Assembly: GCF_007845645.1 (NCBI RefSeq) | Contig: NZ_VCQV01000039.1 | Coordinates: 1 to 45,161, forward strand | From: Leekyejoonella antrihumi | GTDB lineage: Bacteria; Actinomycetota; Actinomycetes; Actinomycetales; Dermatophilaceae | Reading direction: 5' to 3' | Length of the DNA stretch: 45,161 bases | In this document: in pieces, positions 18,374 through 27,632 of the stretch | How positions within the stretch are numbered: position 1 is the stretch's first letter | Layout: each line of letters starts with the position of its first letter | Translations under genes and position numbers: made by a program | The notes under the pieces: generated by a model | The model's database searches: none | What the model was told of the DNA's origin: nothing | The model's input: only the letters and a program-made list of their open reading frames with translations

Positions 18374-18379
18374 GGTGGA

Positions 18380-18399
18380 CTCAGATCTCGAGATCTGAG
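18380..18399. promoter_or_regulatory. Perfect 20-base palindrome upstream of the gltB promoter
   Basis: CTCAGATCTC and its exact complement meet without a loop. It lies one base after the lgt stop codon and 6 bases before the gltB -35 box; its centre is about 51 bases before the predicted start of transcription, a usual place for an activator. It could instead be the lgt terminator stem (8 pairs with a TCGA loop), but no T-run follows. Confidence 0.55.
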
Positions 18400-18400
18400 A

Positions 18401-19291
18401 TCAGGTCGTGGCGTCCACCGTGGCGGTCTCGCGCTGCGGTAGGCCCTCACGGATGCCGTCCGGGTGCCGGCGCCCGGTCAGGACAAAGATGGTCACCCCG
18501 AACAGGAAGACGATCATGCACACCCACACGTTGACCCGCAGCCCGAGGATGTGATTGGCGAAGTCGCTGCGCATCAGCTCGACGACGATCCGGCCGACCG
18601 GGTAGAGGATCACATACAACGCGAAGGAGCGCCCACGGCCCAGCATCCGGTGCCGGTCCACGGCGAGCACGATGATGGCGACGATCAGGCACCAGAGCGA
18701 TGCATACAAGAAGGTGGGCTGAAACAGGCCCTGCACGACCGGCTGGCCGGCGGCATTGTGGACGGCATGGCCGGCGGGCTCATCCCACTGGTAGATCTTC
18801 AGCGCCCACGGCACGTTCGTTGGGCGACCGTACAACTCGTTGTTGAAGTAGTTGCCCCAGCGCCCCATGGCCTGCGCGAGCACGACACCGGGCGCGGCCG
18901 CGTCGGCGAAGTCGAGGAAGGCGATGTTGTTGCGGCGACACCCGATCCAGGCGCCGAGTGCGCCCAGTGCAACCGCGCCCCAGATCCCCAGCCCGCCATG
19001 CCAGATCGCGAACGCATCCCAGGGGTCGCCGCCCTTGCCGAAGTAGGGCTGCGGGGTCGTGATGACGTTGTAGATGCGCCCACCGACGATGCCGAACGGC
19101 ACCGCCCACCAGGCAACGGTCAGGGCATCCTCGGTCCGAGCACCACGATCGGCCAGGCGGCGGCCACAGACCCAGATGGCCACGCAGATGCCGGCCAGGA
19201 TGCACAGCGCGTAGCCGCGGATCGGGATCGGGCCGAGCCACAGCACGCCCGCGGTGGGGCTCGGAATGTAACCGGCGAGTGCCGCCGTCAC
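18401..19291 (-). CDS. lgt: Prolipoprotein diacylglyceryl transferase
   Basis: A 296-residue inner-membrane enzyme that moves a diacylglyceryl group from phosphatidylglycerol to the lipobox cysteine of prelipoproteins. About seven hydrophobic spans are visible. The Lgt signature [16 protein letters not shown] is complete, and the earlier HGGLGIWGA loop and GRIYNVI segment carry the conserved His and Arg. The N-terminus [22 protein letters not shown] is that of the family. The start overlaps the trpA stop by 4 bases, so it is the last gene of the trp operon, as in mycobacteria. Confidence 0.97.
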   Translation of the reverse strand: MTAALAGYIPSPTAGVLWLGPIPIRGYALCILAGICVAIWVCGRRLADRGARTEDALTVAWWAVPFGIVGGRIYNVITTPQPYFGKGGDPWDAFAIWHGGLGIWGAVALGALGAWIGCRRNNIAFLDFADAAAPGVVLAQAMGRWGNYFNNELYGRPTNVPWALKIYQWDEPAGHAVHNAAGQPVVQGLFQPTFLYASLWCLIVAIIVLAVDRHRMLGRGRSFALYVILYPVGRIVVELMRSDFANHILGLRVNVWVCMIVFLFGVTIFVLTGRRHPDGIREGLPQRETATVDATT

Positions 19292-20082
19292 CGGTTCATG
19301 CCTCGCCGCAATGCGCCCGCCAGCTCGCGGATCCGGCTCAGACCGTCCTGCGGGTCGGTGCGGTCGAGCAGCTGCCGCACCAGGACCGAGCCGACAATCA
19401 CGCCGTCGGCGAACGAGGCGACCTGCTCGGCCTGCTCGGGGGTCGACACCCCGAGGCCGACACAGATCGGTAGGCCGGTCACGGCTCGGGTGCGCTCGAC
19501 AAGGATCGCTGCCTGCTCGCCCACGGACTCTCGCGCGCCGGTCACGCCCATCAACGACGCGGCATACACGAAGCCACGGGTTGCGGCGGTCGTGCTCACC
19601 AGCCGGTCCGGGGTGCTGCTCGGGGCCACCAGGAAGATGCGGTCGAGGTCATGCTTGTCGCTCGCCGCGATCCAGTCCTGCGCCTCGTCCGGAACGAGGT
19701 CCGGCGTGATCAGCCCGGATGCACCACTGTCGACGAGGTCGGCGGCGAATCGGTCGACGCCGTAGCGCAGCACCGGGTTCCAGTAGGTCATGATCACGGC
19801 GGCGGCGCCGGCCTTTGTGACCGCGCGAGCCGCCGTGAAGACGTCGCGAATGTGGACCCCGGCTGCCAACGCACGGGTGGCGGCCGTCTGGATGACGGGG
19901 CCGTCCATGAGGGGGTCGGAGTACGGCATGCCGATCTCGACGATGTCGACACCGGCTTCCACCATCGCCGTCATCGCGTCGATCGACTCGCCGACGCTGG
20001 GAAACCCGACGGGCAGATAGCCGATGAGCGCGGCTCGCCCCTCGGCCTTCGTCGCCCTCAGGACCTCACTGACACGGGTCAT
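19288..20082 (-). CDS. trpA: Tryptophan synthase alpha chain
   Basis: A 264-residue TIM barrel that cleaves indole-3-glycerol phosphate to indole and glyceraldehyde 3-phosphate. The catalytic Glu is in [18 protein letters not shown], which also carries the catalytic Asp. The loop [10 protein letters not shown] and the phosphate-binding [10 protein letters not shown] are conserved. Indole passes through a tunnel to TrpB. Both ends overlap neighbours by 4 bases (trpB upstream, lgt downstream), showing tight coupling. Confidence 0.98.
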   Translation of the reverse strand: MTRVSEVLRATKAEGRAALIGYLPVGFPSVGESIDAMTAMVEAGVDIVEIGMPYSDPLMDGPVIQTAATRALAAGVHIRDVFTAARAVTKAGAAAVIMTYWNPVLRYGVDRFAADLVDSGASGLITPDLVPDEAQDWIAASDKHDLDRIFLVAPSSTPDRLVSTTAATRGFVYAASLMGVTGARESVGEQAAILVERTRAVTGLPICVGLGVSTPEQAEQVASFADGVIVGSVLVRQLLDRTDPQDGLSRIRELAGALRRGMNR

Positions 20083-21299
20083 GCGGGGTCACCCCCGTCC
20101 TCATCGAGTAGGCCGAACCAGCGGGCCGCCGCGTCGACATCCTTGTCGCCCCGACCCGACAGGCTCACCAGCACCACACCGCCGGGCCCGAGCTCGCGGC
20201 CAATCCTCATGGCGCCGGCCAGCGCGTGGGCGCTCTCGATCGCCGGCAGAATTCCTTCGGTCTGCGACAGCAGCCGCAGGGCCTCCATGGCCTCGTCATC
20301 CTTGATCGGGTAGTACTCCGCGCGGCCGCTGTCATGCAGCTGGGCGTGCTCTGGTCCGACACTGGGGTAGTCCAGTCCGGCCGACACCGAGTGCGACTCG
20401 ATCGTCTGCCCCTCGTCGTCCTGCAGCACATAGGTGTAGGCGCCGTGCAGCACCCCGGGAGTGGCCTGCCCGCTGAACCGTGAGGCGTGACGGCCGGACT
20501 CGACACCCTCGCCGCCGCCCTCGAGCCCGATCAGGCGCACGTCGGCGTCGTCGATGAACCGGTGGAAGATCCCCATCGCATTGGAGCCGCCACCGACACA
20601 GGCGCAGATGGCGTCCGGCAGGCGGCCGATCTCATCGAGCATCTGCTGACGTGCCTCGACGCCGATGATCCGATGGAAGTTGCGGACCATCTCCGGGAAG
20701 GGATAGGGCCCCGTGACCGTGCCGAGCACGTAGTGCGTCGTGGCGACGTTGGCGACCCAGTCACGGAATGCCTCGTTCACTGCATCCTTGAGGGTGCGTG
20801 AACCGTGGTCGACGGGCACCACCTTCGCCCCGAGCAGCCGCATCCGCGCCACGTTGAGGGACTGGCGCTCGGTGTCGACGCGGCCCATGTAGATCACGCA
20901 GTCCAGCCCCATCAGGGCGGCCGCCGTCGCGGTGGCCACCCCGTGCTGACCGGCGCCGGTTTCGGCGATCACCCGGGTCTTGCCCATGCGCTTGGTCAGC
21001 AGGGCCTGCCCGAGCACGTTGTTGATCTTGTGCGAGCCGGTGTGGTTGAGGTCCTCCCGCTTGAGGATGACCCGCGCGCCACCGCAGTACTCGGCGAAGC
21101 GGGGGACCTCGGTGATGATGCTCGGGCGGCCGGTGTAGGTGCGGTGCAGTCGCTGCAGTTCCCCCATGAAGCCGGGATCCTGCTGCGCCTTCAACCGGTG
21201 CTCGTCCAGCTCTTCCAGGGCGGCTACCAGCGCCTCGGGGACATACCGTCCGCCGAAGGCACCGAAGCGTCCGATCCGGGTGTTCGACTGCTCGGTCAC
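20079..21299 (-). CDS. trpB: Tryptophan synthase beta chain
   Basis: A 406-residue PLP enzyme that joins indole and serine. The cofactor lysine lies in [15 protein letters not shown], the catalytic Glu in [15 protein letters not shown], and the PLP phosphate loop is [12 protein letters not shown]. The N-terminus [13 protein letters not shown] is typical of the TrpB1 class that pairs with TrpA. It overlaps trpC and trpA by 4 bases each. Confidence 0.98.
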   Translation of the reverse strand: MTEQSNTRIGRFGAFGGRYVPEALVAALEELDEHRLKAQQDPGFMGELQRLHRTYTGRPSIITEVPRFAEYCGGARVILKREDLNHTGSHKINNVLGQALLTKRMGKTRVIAETGAGQHGVATATAAALMGLDCVIYMGRVDTERQSLNVARMRLLGAKVVPVDHGSRTLKDAVNEAFRDWVANVATTHYVLGTVTGPYPFPEMVRNFHRIIGVEARQQMLDEIGRLPDAICACVGGGSNAMGIFHRFIDDADVRLIGLEGGGEGVESGRHASRFSGQATPGVLHGAYTYVLQDDEGQTIESHSVSAGLDYPSVGPEHAQLHDSGRAEYYPIKDDEAMEALRLLSQTEGILPAIESAHALAGAMRIGRELGPGGVVLVSLSGRGDKDVDAAARWFGLLDEDGGDPA

Positions 21300-22111
21300 T
21301 TCACCTCACCTGTCCTTTGGGCCGCGCCGGCAGCATTGATCAGCTCGCCGACCGCCTGCGCGGGGGTGCCACCGGTCACCAGCGCCTCGCCGACCAGCAC
21401 GGCGTCCGCTCCGCACGCGGCATACTCCGCGACATCGGCGGGGCCACGCACCCCGGACTCGGCGACGCGCACGCACCCCGGCGGCACACGGGGCGCGAGG
21501 CGAGCGAAGGTCCCGCGGTCCACCTCAAGGGTCTTCAGGTTGCGCGCGTTGACGCCCATCACCTGGGCGTCGATCGCTGCGGCACGGTCGATCTCGGCCT
21601 CGTTGTGCACCTCGATCAGGGCGGTCATCCCGAGCTGGCTCGCCTGCTGGTAAAGGTCCTTGAGGAGCACGTCGTCCAGTGCGGCGACGATCAGCAGGAT
21701 GATGTCGGCGCCGTGCGCACGTGCCTCGGTGATCTGGTACTCGCCGATCATGAAGTCCTTGCGCAGCACCGGTATGCGGACCCGCTCGCGTACCGCGTCG
21801 AGGTCGGCCAGGCTGCCACCGAATCGTCGTGCCTCGGTCAGCACGGAGATCGCCGTCGCCCCGCCGGCCGCATAGTCGGCCGCCAGTGCGGCGGGGTCGG
21901 CGATGGCGGCCAGGTCGCCCTTACTGGGGCTTCGCCGCTTGACCTCGGCGATGACCCGGATCGGGCCGTCAGCGGCCAGGGCGGCCCGCGCGTCGAGGGC
22001 CGGTGGCTGCGCGGCGGCGCGCTGCGTCAGCGTTGCCAGACTGGTGGTCTGCTGCCGTGCTGCGAGGTCCTCACGGACACCGGCAACGATTTCTTCGAGG
22101 ACAGTTGACAC
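21296..22111 (-). CDS. trpC: Indole-3-glycerol phosphate synthase
   Basis: A 271-residue TIM barrel that closes the ring of CdRP to form indole-3-glycerol phosphate. Conserved parts are [15 protein letters not shown] (substrate Lys), [13 protein letters not shown] and [14 protein letters not shown]. It is the single-domain form without TrpF. The GTG at 22111 is fixed by TAGCCT six bases before it, so trpC can start its own leaderless message within the operon. It lies 27 bases after the HGxxPAAW gene and overlaps trpB by 4 bases. Confidence 0.97.
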   Translation of the reverse strand: MSTVLEEIVAGVREDLAARQQTTSLATLTQRAAAQPPALDARAALAADGPIRVIAEVKRRSPSKGDLAAIADPAALAADYAAGGATAISVLTEARRFGGSLADLDAVRERVRIPVLRKDFMIGEYQITEARAHGADIILLIVAALDDVLLKDLYQQASQLGMTALIEVHNEAEIDRAAAIDAQVMGVNARNLKTLEVDRGTFARLAPRVPPGCVRVAESGVRGPADVAEYAACGADAVLVGEALVTGGTPAQAVGELINAAGAAQRTGEVK

Positions 22112-22117
22112 CTACGC

Positions 22118-22123
22118 AGGCTA
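22118..22123 (-). promoter_or_regulatory. Internal -10 box of trpC (leaderless type)
   Basis: TAGCCT on the minus strand, six bases before the GTG at 22111, inside the 27-base gap after the HGxxPAAW gene. Confidence 0.5.
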
Positions 22124-22138
22124 CCTGTCGACCGTGAC

Positions 22139-22417
22139 CTAGTTGCTCGCCGTCTGCGGAGTGGAACGTGGCCCATCATCGTCGGATGGGCCGTGCTGGG
22201 GGGCCGGCGGAGCAGCGATCGGCTCGGAACCGAATCCGGCCATGGCCAGGATCTTGCCGGCAGCCATACCAAGGACGACCAGGACGATCCCCGGAATCCA
22301 GAACGCGGGCAGGCCCCATGCCACACCGATCGCGATCAGCACAGCGGCCACAATGATCGTCGCGACGGCCGTCCAGGCAGCAACGCTGTGACCGTGATCA
22401 TCGTGCGATTCAGCCAT
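22139..22417 (-). CDS. HGxxPAAW family small membrane protein
   Basis: A 92-residue protein with two hydrophobic spans (about 13-33 and 36-58) and an acidic, proline-rich tail. The sequence DHGHSVAAW near the N-terminus is the H-G-x-x-x-A-A-W motif that names this actinobacterial family found beside trp genes. Its job is unknown. AAGGAG lies 10 bases before the ATG, a strong ribosome site. It is the fourth gene of the hisI-trpE operon, 50 bases after the preceding membrane protein gene. Confidence 0.85.
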   Translation of the reverse strand: MAESHDDHGHSVAAWTAVATIIVAAVLIAIGVAWGLPAFWIPGIVLVVLGMAAGKILAMAGFGSEPIAAPPAPQHGPSDDDGPRSTPQTASN

Positions 22418-22467
22418 GGAATGGAGCTCCTTCGTGAGCCAGTGGGTTCGTTACAGGCGACATTGTG

Positions 22468-23037
22468 TCAGGCTTCGTCATCGTCGTCAGCCGTCGGGTC
22501 ATCACCGACGCTGAGACGGTCCCAGTCCGACACCCTTGCCACCTTGGCGGTAGCCGGCGCGTCATACGCGCTGGACAGTCCGCTCCACTGCCGGACGCCC
22601 GCGATGCACAGGGCGCCGGCCATGGTGAGCAGCACGCCCCCGAACACCCCGATCCAGACCCAGAAGGTCAGGCTGGTGTGCACCGCAACGTGCCCGGTGC
22701 GGCCGGTCACGCTCGCGGCCCGGCTCCGCACCGCAGCTGACGGGTTCTGCACCAGCCAGATGGCACCGCCGAGCGCGAGCAAACCGGACAGTAGGGCAAG
22801 GACCGCCGCGACCCAGCGGGCGACCCGGCCGGTGGTCACCGCGACGACGATCGCCGCCGCTCCGACGAGGGCCGCGGCAACGCCCGCCGGCGACGCCTTC
22901 GAGCCGCTGACACTCAGCTGGGCGTTCTGCAGGACGGCGTCGCCGACGGTCCCGTTCACCCAGGTGCGGGAGCTCGCCACCAGGATCAGCAGCACTCCGA
23001 GGGCTCCGAGCAGCAGCACATTGCGCTTGGACGTCAT
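22468..23037 (-). CDS. Trp biosynthesis-associated membrane protein (TIGR02234 type)
   Basis: A 189-residue membrane protein with about four spans (near 8-22, 52-68, 75-95 and 125-147) and an acidic C-terminus. The start [27 protein letters not shown] and its place directly after trpE match the TIGR02234 family of Actinobacteria, also found next to trpE in Mycobacterium. Function is not established; a part in Trp precursor or product transport is often guessed. The ATG at 23037 overlaps the trpE stop by 4 bases, which decides the start; the longer frame runs into trpE. Confidence 0.88.
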   Translation of the reverse strand: MTSKRNVLLLGALGVLLILVASSRTWVNGTVGDAVLQNAQLSVSGSKASPAGVAAALVGAAAIVVAVTTGRVARWVAAVLALLSGLLALGGAIWLVQNPSAAVRSRAASVTGRTGHVAVHTSLTFWVWIGVFGGVLLTMAGALCIAGVRQWSGLSSAYDAPATAKVARVSDWDRLSVGDDPTADDDDEA

Positions 23038-24596
23038 CCGATCTGCCTCATTCCGGTCGCCACGCAGACGGCGCGCAGCACCGCGGCCGCCTTCGCGATC
23101 GTCTCCTGATACTCGCTCTCCGGGACGGAGTCGGCAACGATCCCGGCCCCCGCCTGCACGTAGGCCTGGCCGTCCTTGATCACGGCCGTGCGGATGGCGA
23201 TGGCCATGTCGAGGTCGCCGGCGAAGTCGAGATAGCCGACCACACCGCCATAAATCCCGCGGCGGGTGCCCTCCAGCGTGTCGATGATCGACATGGCGCG
23301 CGTCTTCGGTGCGCCCGACAGGGTGCCGGCCGGGAAGGTCGCGACCAGGACGTCGTAGGCCGTGAGACCCGGCTGCAGCTGCCCGGTCACCGTCGACTCG
23401 AGGTGCATGATGTGGCTGTAGGGGCGCACCTTCATGAACTCCACGGTGTCCACGGTGCCCGGACGGCAGACCCGTTGCAGGTCGTTGCGTGACAGGTCGA
23501 CGAGCATCAGATGCTCCGCCCGCTCCTTCGGATCCGCGGCCAGCTCGTCGGCCAGTCGCTGGTCCTCCTCGGGGGACTTGCCACGTGGCCGGGAACCGGC
23601 GATCGGGTGGGTGATGACTCCCCGCCCGGTCACCTTGACCAGCGCCTCCGGACTCGATCCGACCACGTCGTAGGTGGATCCATCCGGGTGCGGGAACCTC
23701 AGCAGATACATGTAGGGGCTCGGGTTCGATGCGCGCAGCGCGCGATAGACATCCAGTGCGTCCGCGTCGCACGGCACACGGAACCGTTGGGACACCACAA
23801 TCTGGAAGGCCTCACCGGCCCGGATCGCGTCCTTACAGGCCTCCACCATGTCGTGGTACTCGCCGCGAGTGTGGGTGCTGTCCGGGGTGAGCTCGACCGG
23901 CTCGGGGACGGCGACCGTGCTCGGCGCCGGCTCGGCCAGTTGCGCCTGCATTCGGTCGAGGCGTTGCACCGCGTCGGCCCACGCCTGTTCCACCCGGTGG
24001 TCGGTGTCGTCGTAGTTGACAGCGTTGGCGATCAGGAACAGCGAGCCGTCGGTGTGGTCGAGCACGGCGAGATCGGTGGCCAGCATCATCGCGACCTCCG
24101 GCAGGTGCAGCTCATCACGGCTGGTCGCGGGAAGCCGCTCCCAGCGCCGCACCGCGTCATACGTCACGGCCCCGACCATGCCACCGGTCAGCGGCGGCAG
24201 GCCCGGGATGCGGGCGGTCGCCAGCGCGGACACCGTGTCCCGCAGTGCCTGGGTCGGGTCCCCTCCGGTCGGCACACCGACGGGGGGTTCTCCGATCCAG
24301 TAGGCCGCACCGTCCTTCTCGGTCAGCGTCGCGTGGCTTGCCGCGCCGACGATCGAGTAGCGGGACCAGACCCCACCGTGCTCGGCCGACTCGAGCAGAA
24401 ACGTGCCGGGCCGGTCGGCCGCCAGCTTGCGGTAGACGCCCAGGGGAGTCTCCGCGTCGGCCAGCAGTCGGCGCACGACGGGGATCACCCGCCGTTCCCG
24501 GGCCAGCTCGGCAAACACCGGCAGCGAGGGCCAGGTCCGCCCCCAGGTCAGATCGGCATACGCGCCGCCGGTGGTGCTGGACGCTGCCGCCGTCAT
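23034..24596 (-). CDS. trpE: Anthranilate synthase component I
   Basis: A 520-residue enzyme that makes anthranilate from chorismate, using ammonia from a separate TrpG. The FLLESAEHG segment near the N-terminus carries the L-L-E-S motif where Trp binds to inhibit the enzyme, so feedback control is expected. The catalytic core has [35 protein letters not shown] and [16 protein letters not shown]. No amidotransferase domain is fused and no trpG or trpD lies in this window. It overlaps hisI upstream and the membrane gene downstream by 4 bases each. Confidence 0.97.
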   Translation of the reverse strand: MTAAASSTTGGAYADLTWGRTWPSLPVFAELARERRVIPVVRRLLADAETPLGVYRKLAADRPGTFLLESAEHGGVWSRYSIVGAASHATLTEKDGAAYWIGEPPVGVPTGGDPTQALRDTVSALATARIPGLPPLTGGMVGAVTYDAVRRWERLPATSRDELHLPEVAMMLATDLAVLDHTDGSLFLIANAVNYDDTDHRVEQAWADAVQRLDRMQAQLAEPAPSTVAVPEPVELTPDSTHTRGEYHDMVEACKDAIRAGEAFQIVVSQRFRVPCDADALDVYRALRASNPSPYMYLLRFPHPDGSTYDVVGSSPEALVKVTGRGVITHPIAGSRPRGKSPEEDQRLADELAADPKERAEHLMLVDLSRNDLQRVCRPGTVDTVEFMKVRPYSHIMHLESTVTGQLQPGLTAYDVLVATFPAGTLSGAPKTRAMSIIDTLEGTRRGIYGGVVGYLDFAGDLDMAIAIRTAVIKDGQAYVQAGAGIVADSVPESEYQETIAKAAAVLRAVCVATGMRQIG

Positions 24597-24976
24597 GAGT
24601 CGGCCCCCTCGGGCACGGTGACGTCGAACGGGGTGAAGAAGCAGGTGCGCTCACCGGTGTGGCAGGCGGCACCCACCTGGTCGACCCGCACCAGCAGGGC
24701 ATCGCCGTCGCAGTCGACCGCCACACTCTTGACGTGCTGCACGTGGCCCGAGGTGTCGCCCTTGCGCCAGTACTCCTGACGACTGCGGGACCAGAAGGTC
24801 ACCCGACCCGTGGTCAGGGTCCGTTGCAGCGCTTCGTCGTCCATCCACCCGAGCATCAGCACCTCATCGGTGTCGAACTGCTGCACTATCGCCGCGACCA
24901 GTCCGGCGGAGTCACGGCGCAGGCGGCTCGCGACGTCGGCTGGCAGAGGGCTCGTTACGTCGTTCACGAAGACCAT
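24593..24976 (-). CDS. hisI: Phosphoribosyl-AMP cyclohydrolase
   Basis: A 127-residue enzyme for the third step of histidine synthesis: it opens the adenine ring of PR-AMP. The family core [19 protein letters not shown] and the metal-binding [12 protein letters not shown] and [14 protein letters not shown] are complete, including the zinc cysteines. It lacks the HisE pyrophosphohydrolase part, as usual in Actinobacteria. The ATG at 24976 gives the standard length; the frame extends upstream into the divergent gene and is not conserved. It is the first gene of the trp operon. Confidence 0.96.
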   Translation of the reverse strand: MVFVNDVTSPLPADVASRLRRDSAGLVAAIVQQFDTDEVLMLGWMDDEALQRTLTTGRVTFWSRSRQEYWRKGDTSGHVQHVKSVAVDCDGDALLVRVDQVGAACHTGERTCFFTPFDVTVPEGADS

Positions 24977-25056
24977 TGTGCCGGTGCTGTCGGAGCGGAT
25001 CCTGCACGGCCACCCCTGCCGGCGACACCACAGGCTGTCATGCGCGAGGATGAGGT

Positions 25057-25698
25057 ATGCCTCGTCATGCCCAGCAAGAGCGATCTGCATTGTGCGACAC
25101 CCTGAGCGAGGTCGGCCCGGACGCGCCGACTCTGTGCGAAGGCTGGACCACCAAGGATCTCGCCGCGCACGTGATCATCCGGGAACGGCGACCGGATGCG
25201 GCCGCCGGGATGCTGCTGCCACCGCTGCGTGGCCACGCCGCGCGCGTCTCCGCGCGGCTCGCCGCTCAGGACTGGGCCGAGACGGTGAGCACCATCCGCA
25301 GCGGGCCGCCGCACTGGACACCGTTTGCGCTGCCCATGGTCGACGAGAAGGCCAACCTGACCGAGTTCTTCGTGCACCACGAGGATGTGCGACGGGCTGG
25401 TGACGCCCAACAGCCTCGCGAGCTCGGACAGGACCTCGAAAGTGCGCTCTGGGCCACCCTCCCCCGGATCGGGCTGCTGGCGATGCGTCAGGTGCGCACC
25501 GGTGTCGTTGCCGACTCCCCCGGCTTCGGGCGGCGCTCCATCCGGTCGGCCAAGGACGACCACGGCAGCGTGGTGATCGGTGGGGCGCCCGGCGAGATCC
25601 TGCTGTATGTCTTTGGGCGCGGCCAGGTCGCCGACGTCACCATCGACGGGGCGGACCGGGACGTGCAGGCCTTCCGCGCAACCACGCTCGGCTTCTGA
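25057..25698 (+). CDS. TIGR03085 family protein (mycothiol-transferase/DinB-like fold)
   Basis: A 213-residue protein. It begins with a helical-bundle half: [38 protein letters not shown], with the L-C-x-G-W-x-x-x-D-L-A-A-H metal-site pattern of the maleylpyruvate isomerase/DinB-like superfamily; [13 protein letters not shown] supplies the other histidines. The C-terminal part ([11 protein letters not shown]) is the small MDMPI-C-like domain. Many relatives use mycothiol as cofactor; the substrate here is unknown. It diverges from hisI by 80 bases and its stop is one base from that of hisF. Confidence 0.88.
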   Translation: MPRHAQQERSALCDTLSEVGPDAPTLCEGWTTKDLAAHVIIRERRPDAAAGMLLPPLRGHAARVSARLAAQDWAETVSTIRSGPPHWTPFALPMVDEKANLTEFFVHHEDVRRAGDAQQPRELGQDLESALWATLPRIGLLAMRQVRTGVVADSPGFGRRSIRSAKDDHGSVVIGGAPGEILLYVFGRGQVADVTIDGADRDVQAFRATTLGF

Positions 25699-25699
25699 C

Positions 25700-26455
25700 T
25701 CAGCGGACGGGGTGACCGGCGGCCCTCAGCGCCGCCTTCACCTCGGCGATCGTCACCTGGCCGAAGTGAAAGACCGACGCGGCGAGCACCGCATTCGCGC
25801 CGGCGTCCACAGCATCAACAAAGTGCTGTGCGGTGCCTGCTCCGCCGCTCGCGATCAGCGGGATGCCGATCTCCCTGCGCACTGCGCGGATCAGCTCGAG
25901 GTCGAACCCGGACTTCGTGCCGTCGGCGTCCATCGAGTTGAGCAGGATCTCGCCGGCGCCCAGATGTGCGGCGTGTGCGCACCACTCGATGGCCTCGATC
26001 CCCGCAGACCTCTTCCCACCGTGCGTGGTCACCTCGAAATGGCCGTCCGTCGCGCGCCGCACGTCGGCGGACAGCACCAGCACCTGTGACCCGAACCGGT
26101 CGGCGATCTCCGCGATCACGTCGGGGCGGGCAATGGCACCGGTGTTGATGCCGACCTTGTCGGCGCCGGCCCGCAGCAGCCGGTCGACGTCGTCGACGCT
26201 GCGCACACCCCCACCGACGGTCAGCGGGATGAACACCTCCTCGGCGGTCCGGCTCACCACGTCATACATCGTGTCCCGCTCCGCAGAGCTGGCGGTGATG
26301 TCGAGGAAGGTGATCTCGTCGGCCGACTGCCCTCCGTAGCGGCGCGCCAGCTCGACCGGGTCACCCGCATCCCGCAGGTTTTCGAAGTTCACGCCCTTCA
26401 CGACGCGTCCGGCATCGACATCCAGGCACGGGATAACTCGCACGGCAACACTCAC
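25700..26455 (-). CDS. hisF: Imidazole glycerol phosphate synthase, cyclase subunit
   Basis: A 251-residue TIM barrel that, with ammonia from HisH, makes imidazole-glycerol phosphate and AICAR. The N-terminus [20 protein letters not shown] carries the first catalytic Asp and LSADVRR the second. [29 protein letters not shown] is the phosphate site. The GTG at 26455 is chosen over longer frames because it matches the family start exactly and TACGCT lies six bases before it. It follows the LigD-type gene by 13 bases but has that promoter of its own. hisH is not nearby. Confidence 0.97.
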   Translation of the reverse strand: MSVAVRVIPCLDVDAGRVVKGVNFENLRDAGDPVELARRYGGQSADEITFLDITASSAERDTMYDVVSRTAEEVFIPLTVGGGVRSVDDVDRLLRAGADKVGINTGAIARPDVIAEIADRFGSQVLVLSADVRRATDGHFEVTTHGGKRSAGIEAIEWCAHAAHLGAGEILLNSMDADGTKSGFDLELIRAVRREIGIPLIASGGAGTAQHFVDAVDAGANAVLAASVFHFGQVTIAEVKAALRAAGHPVR

Positions 26456-26461
26456 CGCCAC

Positions 26462-26467
26462 AGCGTA
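26462..26467 (-). promoter_or_regulatory. -10 box of hisF (leaderless type)
   Basis: TACGCT on the minus strand, then GTGGCG, then the GTG at 26455, all within the 13-base gap after the upstream gene. Confidence 0.55.
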
Positions 26468-26468
26468 T

Positions 26469-27494
26469 CTAGCCTTTTTTTGCCCGGCTGGGCTGGACCC
26501 GTGGCGGCTCGCCCGGCATCTTGGGGTAGTCCGGCGGGAACGGCATCTCGCCCAAGCCGCGCTCGTCGACATCCTTGTCCCACAACGCGATCGCGGCACT
26601 CACCGCGCCGCGCACCGACCCCGCCTCCGCCCAGGCGTCACCCTCGGAGTCAAGCAGGTCAGGCACTGTCGCAATCGTGAAGTCCCGCATCGTGATGTCC
26701 GGCAGCACACTCCAGGTCACCGGCATCGACACGGGCGCCCCGGGCAGCGGCCTCGCGCTGTAGGCCCCGGCGATGGTGCGATCCCGGCACGCCTGGTTGA
26801 AGTCGACGAAGATCTTGTCTCCCCGTTCCTCCTTCCACCAGGCCGTCGTCACCAGGTCCGGCAGTCGGCGCTCCAGCTCACGCGCAATGCCGATCACGCC
26901 GTGCCGCACGTCGAGGAACTCGTGAGTCGGCTCGACCGACGCGTAGACGTGCAGGCCGCGGCTGCCGGAGGTCTTCACCCGCGGCTCGAAGCCGAGACCG
27001 TCCAGCAGCTCCTTCAGGGCCTGCGCCGCCTCGACGATGTCGACGAACGTCCGCCCCGGCTGCGGGTCGAGGTCGATCCGCAGCTCGTCGGGGTTGTCGT
27101 TGCTCGCGGTCCGCACCGGCCACGGGTGGAAGGTGACGGTGTTCATCTGCGCCGCCCAGACCGCCGTCGCGGGCTCGTCGATCACCAGCTGCGGATGCGA
27201 GCGCCCCGAGGGGTAGGTGCACATGGTCGATCGGGCGTAGTCCGGCACACCGCGTGGGGGGTTCTTGGAGAAGAACTGCTCCCCGTCGATGCCCTCCGGA
27301 AAGCGTTGCAGCGCAACGGGCCTGTCCCCGCTCGCTCGGACGAACGCCTCGCCTACCCGCACCAGGTAGGTCGCGAGGTCCAGCTTGGTGTAGCCGTCGT
27401 CCGGCCACATCATTCGATCCGGGCTGGAGATGCGCACCGTGCGCACGCCATCGGGCCCGGGCACCTCCAGGAGGTGCGGCTTCGATGCACTCAT
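26469..27494 (-). CDS. Stand-alone LigD-type polymerase/primase domain protein
   Basis: A 341-residue protein of the archaeo-eukaryotic primase family, like the polymerase domain of mycobacterial LigD used in non-homologous end joining. Catalytic acids are in [11 protein letters not shown] (D-x-D). The nucleotide-binding [13 protein letters not shown] and the third metal-ligand region KIFVDFNQ are intact. The N-terminal [28 protein letters not shown] is typical. There is no ligase or 3'-phosphoesterase domain and no Ku gene in the window. It may act in end joining or gap filling with partners encoded elsewhere, as Mycobacterium PolD1/PolD2-type proteins do. The ATG at 27494 has TACAGT six bases upstream. 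It ends in a basic AKKG tail. Confidence 0.92.
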   Translation of the reverse strand: MSASKPHLLEVPGPDGVRTVRISSPDRMMWPDDGYTKLDLATYLVRVGEAFVRASGDRPVALQRFPEGIDGEQFFSKNPPRGVPDYARSTMCTYPSGRSHPQLVIDEPATAVWAAQMNTVTFHPWPVRTASNDNPDELRIDLDPQPGRTFVDIVEAAQALKELLDGLGFEPRVKTSGSRGLHVYASVEPTHEFLDVRHGVIGIARELERRLPDLVTTAWWKEERGDKIFVDFNQACRDRTIAGAYSARPLPGAPVSMPVTWSVLPDITMRDFTIATVPDLLDSEGDAWAEAGSVRGAVSAAIALWDKDVDERGLGEMPFPPDYPKMPGEPPRVQPSRAKKG

Positions 27495-27500
27495 TGACGA

Positions 27501-27506
27501 ACTGTA
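27501..27506 (-). promoter_or_regulatory. -10 box of the LigD-type gene (leaderless type)
   Basis: TACAGT on the minus strand, then TCGTCA, then the ATG at 27494. Confidence 0.55.
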
Positions 27507-27590
27507 GCCGCGTCCGGCCGCTCGCCGGCCGTTCGCCCGGGTGACACCTCTCCGCCACGCCGCAAACCCCCACGGGCCGCGCGGCGCCCC

Positions 27591-27596
27591 TAGAGT
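27591..27596 (+). promoter_or_regulatory. Possible -10 box of the secreted nuclease gene
   Basis: TAGAGT lies 36 bases before the ATG at 27633, leaving a leader of about 30 bases that holds GGAAGG, a good ribosome site. No -35 is seen in the GC-rich DNA before it. Confidence 0.4.
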
Positions 27597-27632
27597 CCGA
27601 AGACTGTCAATCCCGTCACAGGAAGGTCACCA

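Noticed and set aside
22468-23772. Long N-terminal extension of the Trp-associated membrane protein
   Set aside because: The extra 245 codons lie opposite no new DNA but inside trpE in another frame; the 4-base overlap start at 23037 fits the family.
24977-25090. 38-codon extension of hisI
   Set aside because: It would overlap the divergent TIGR03085 gene and is absent from the family length.
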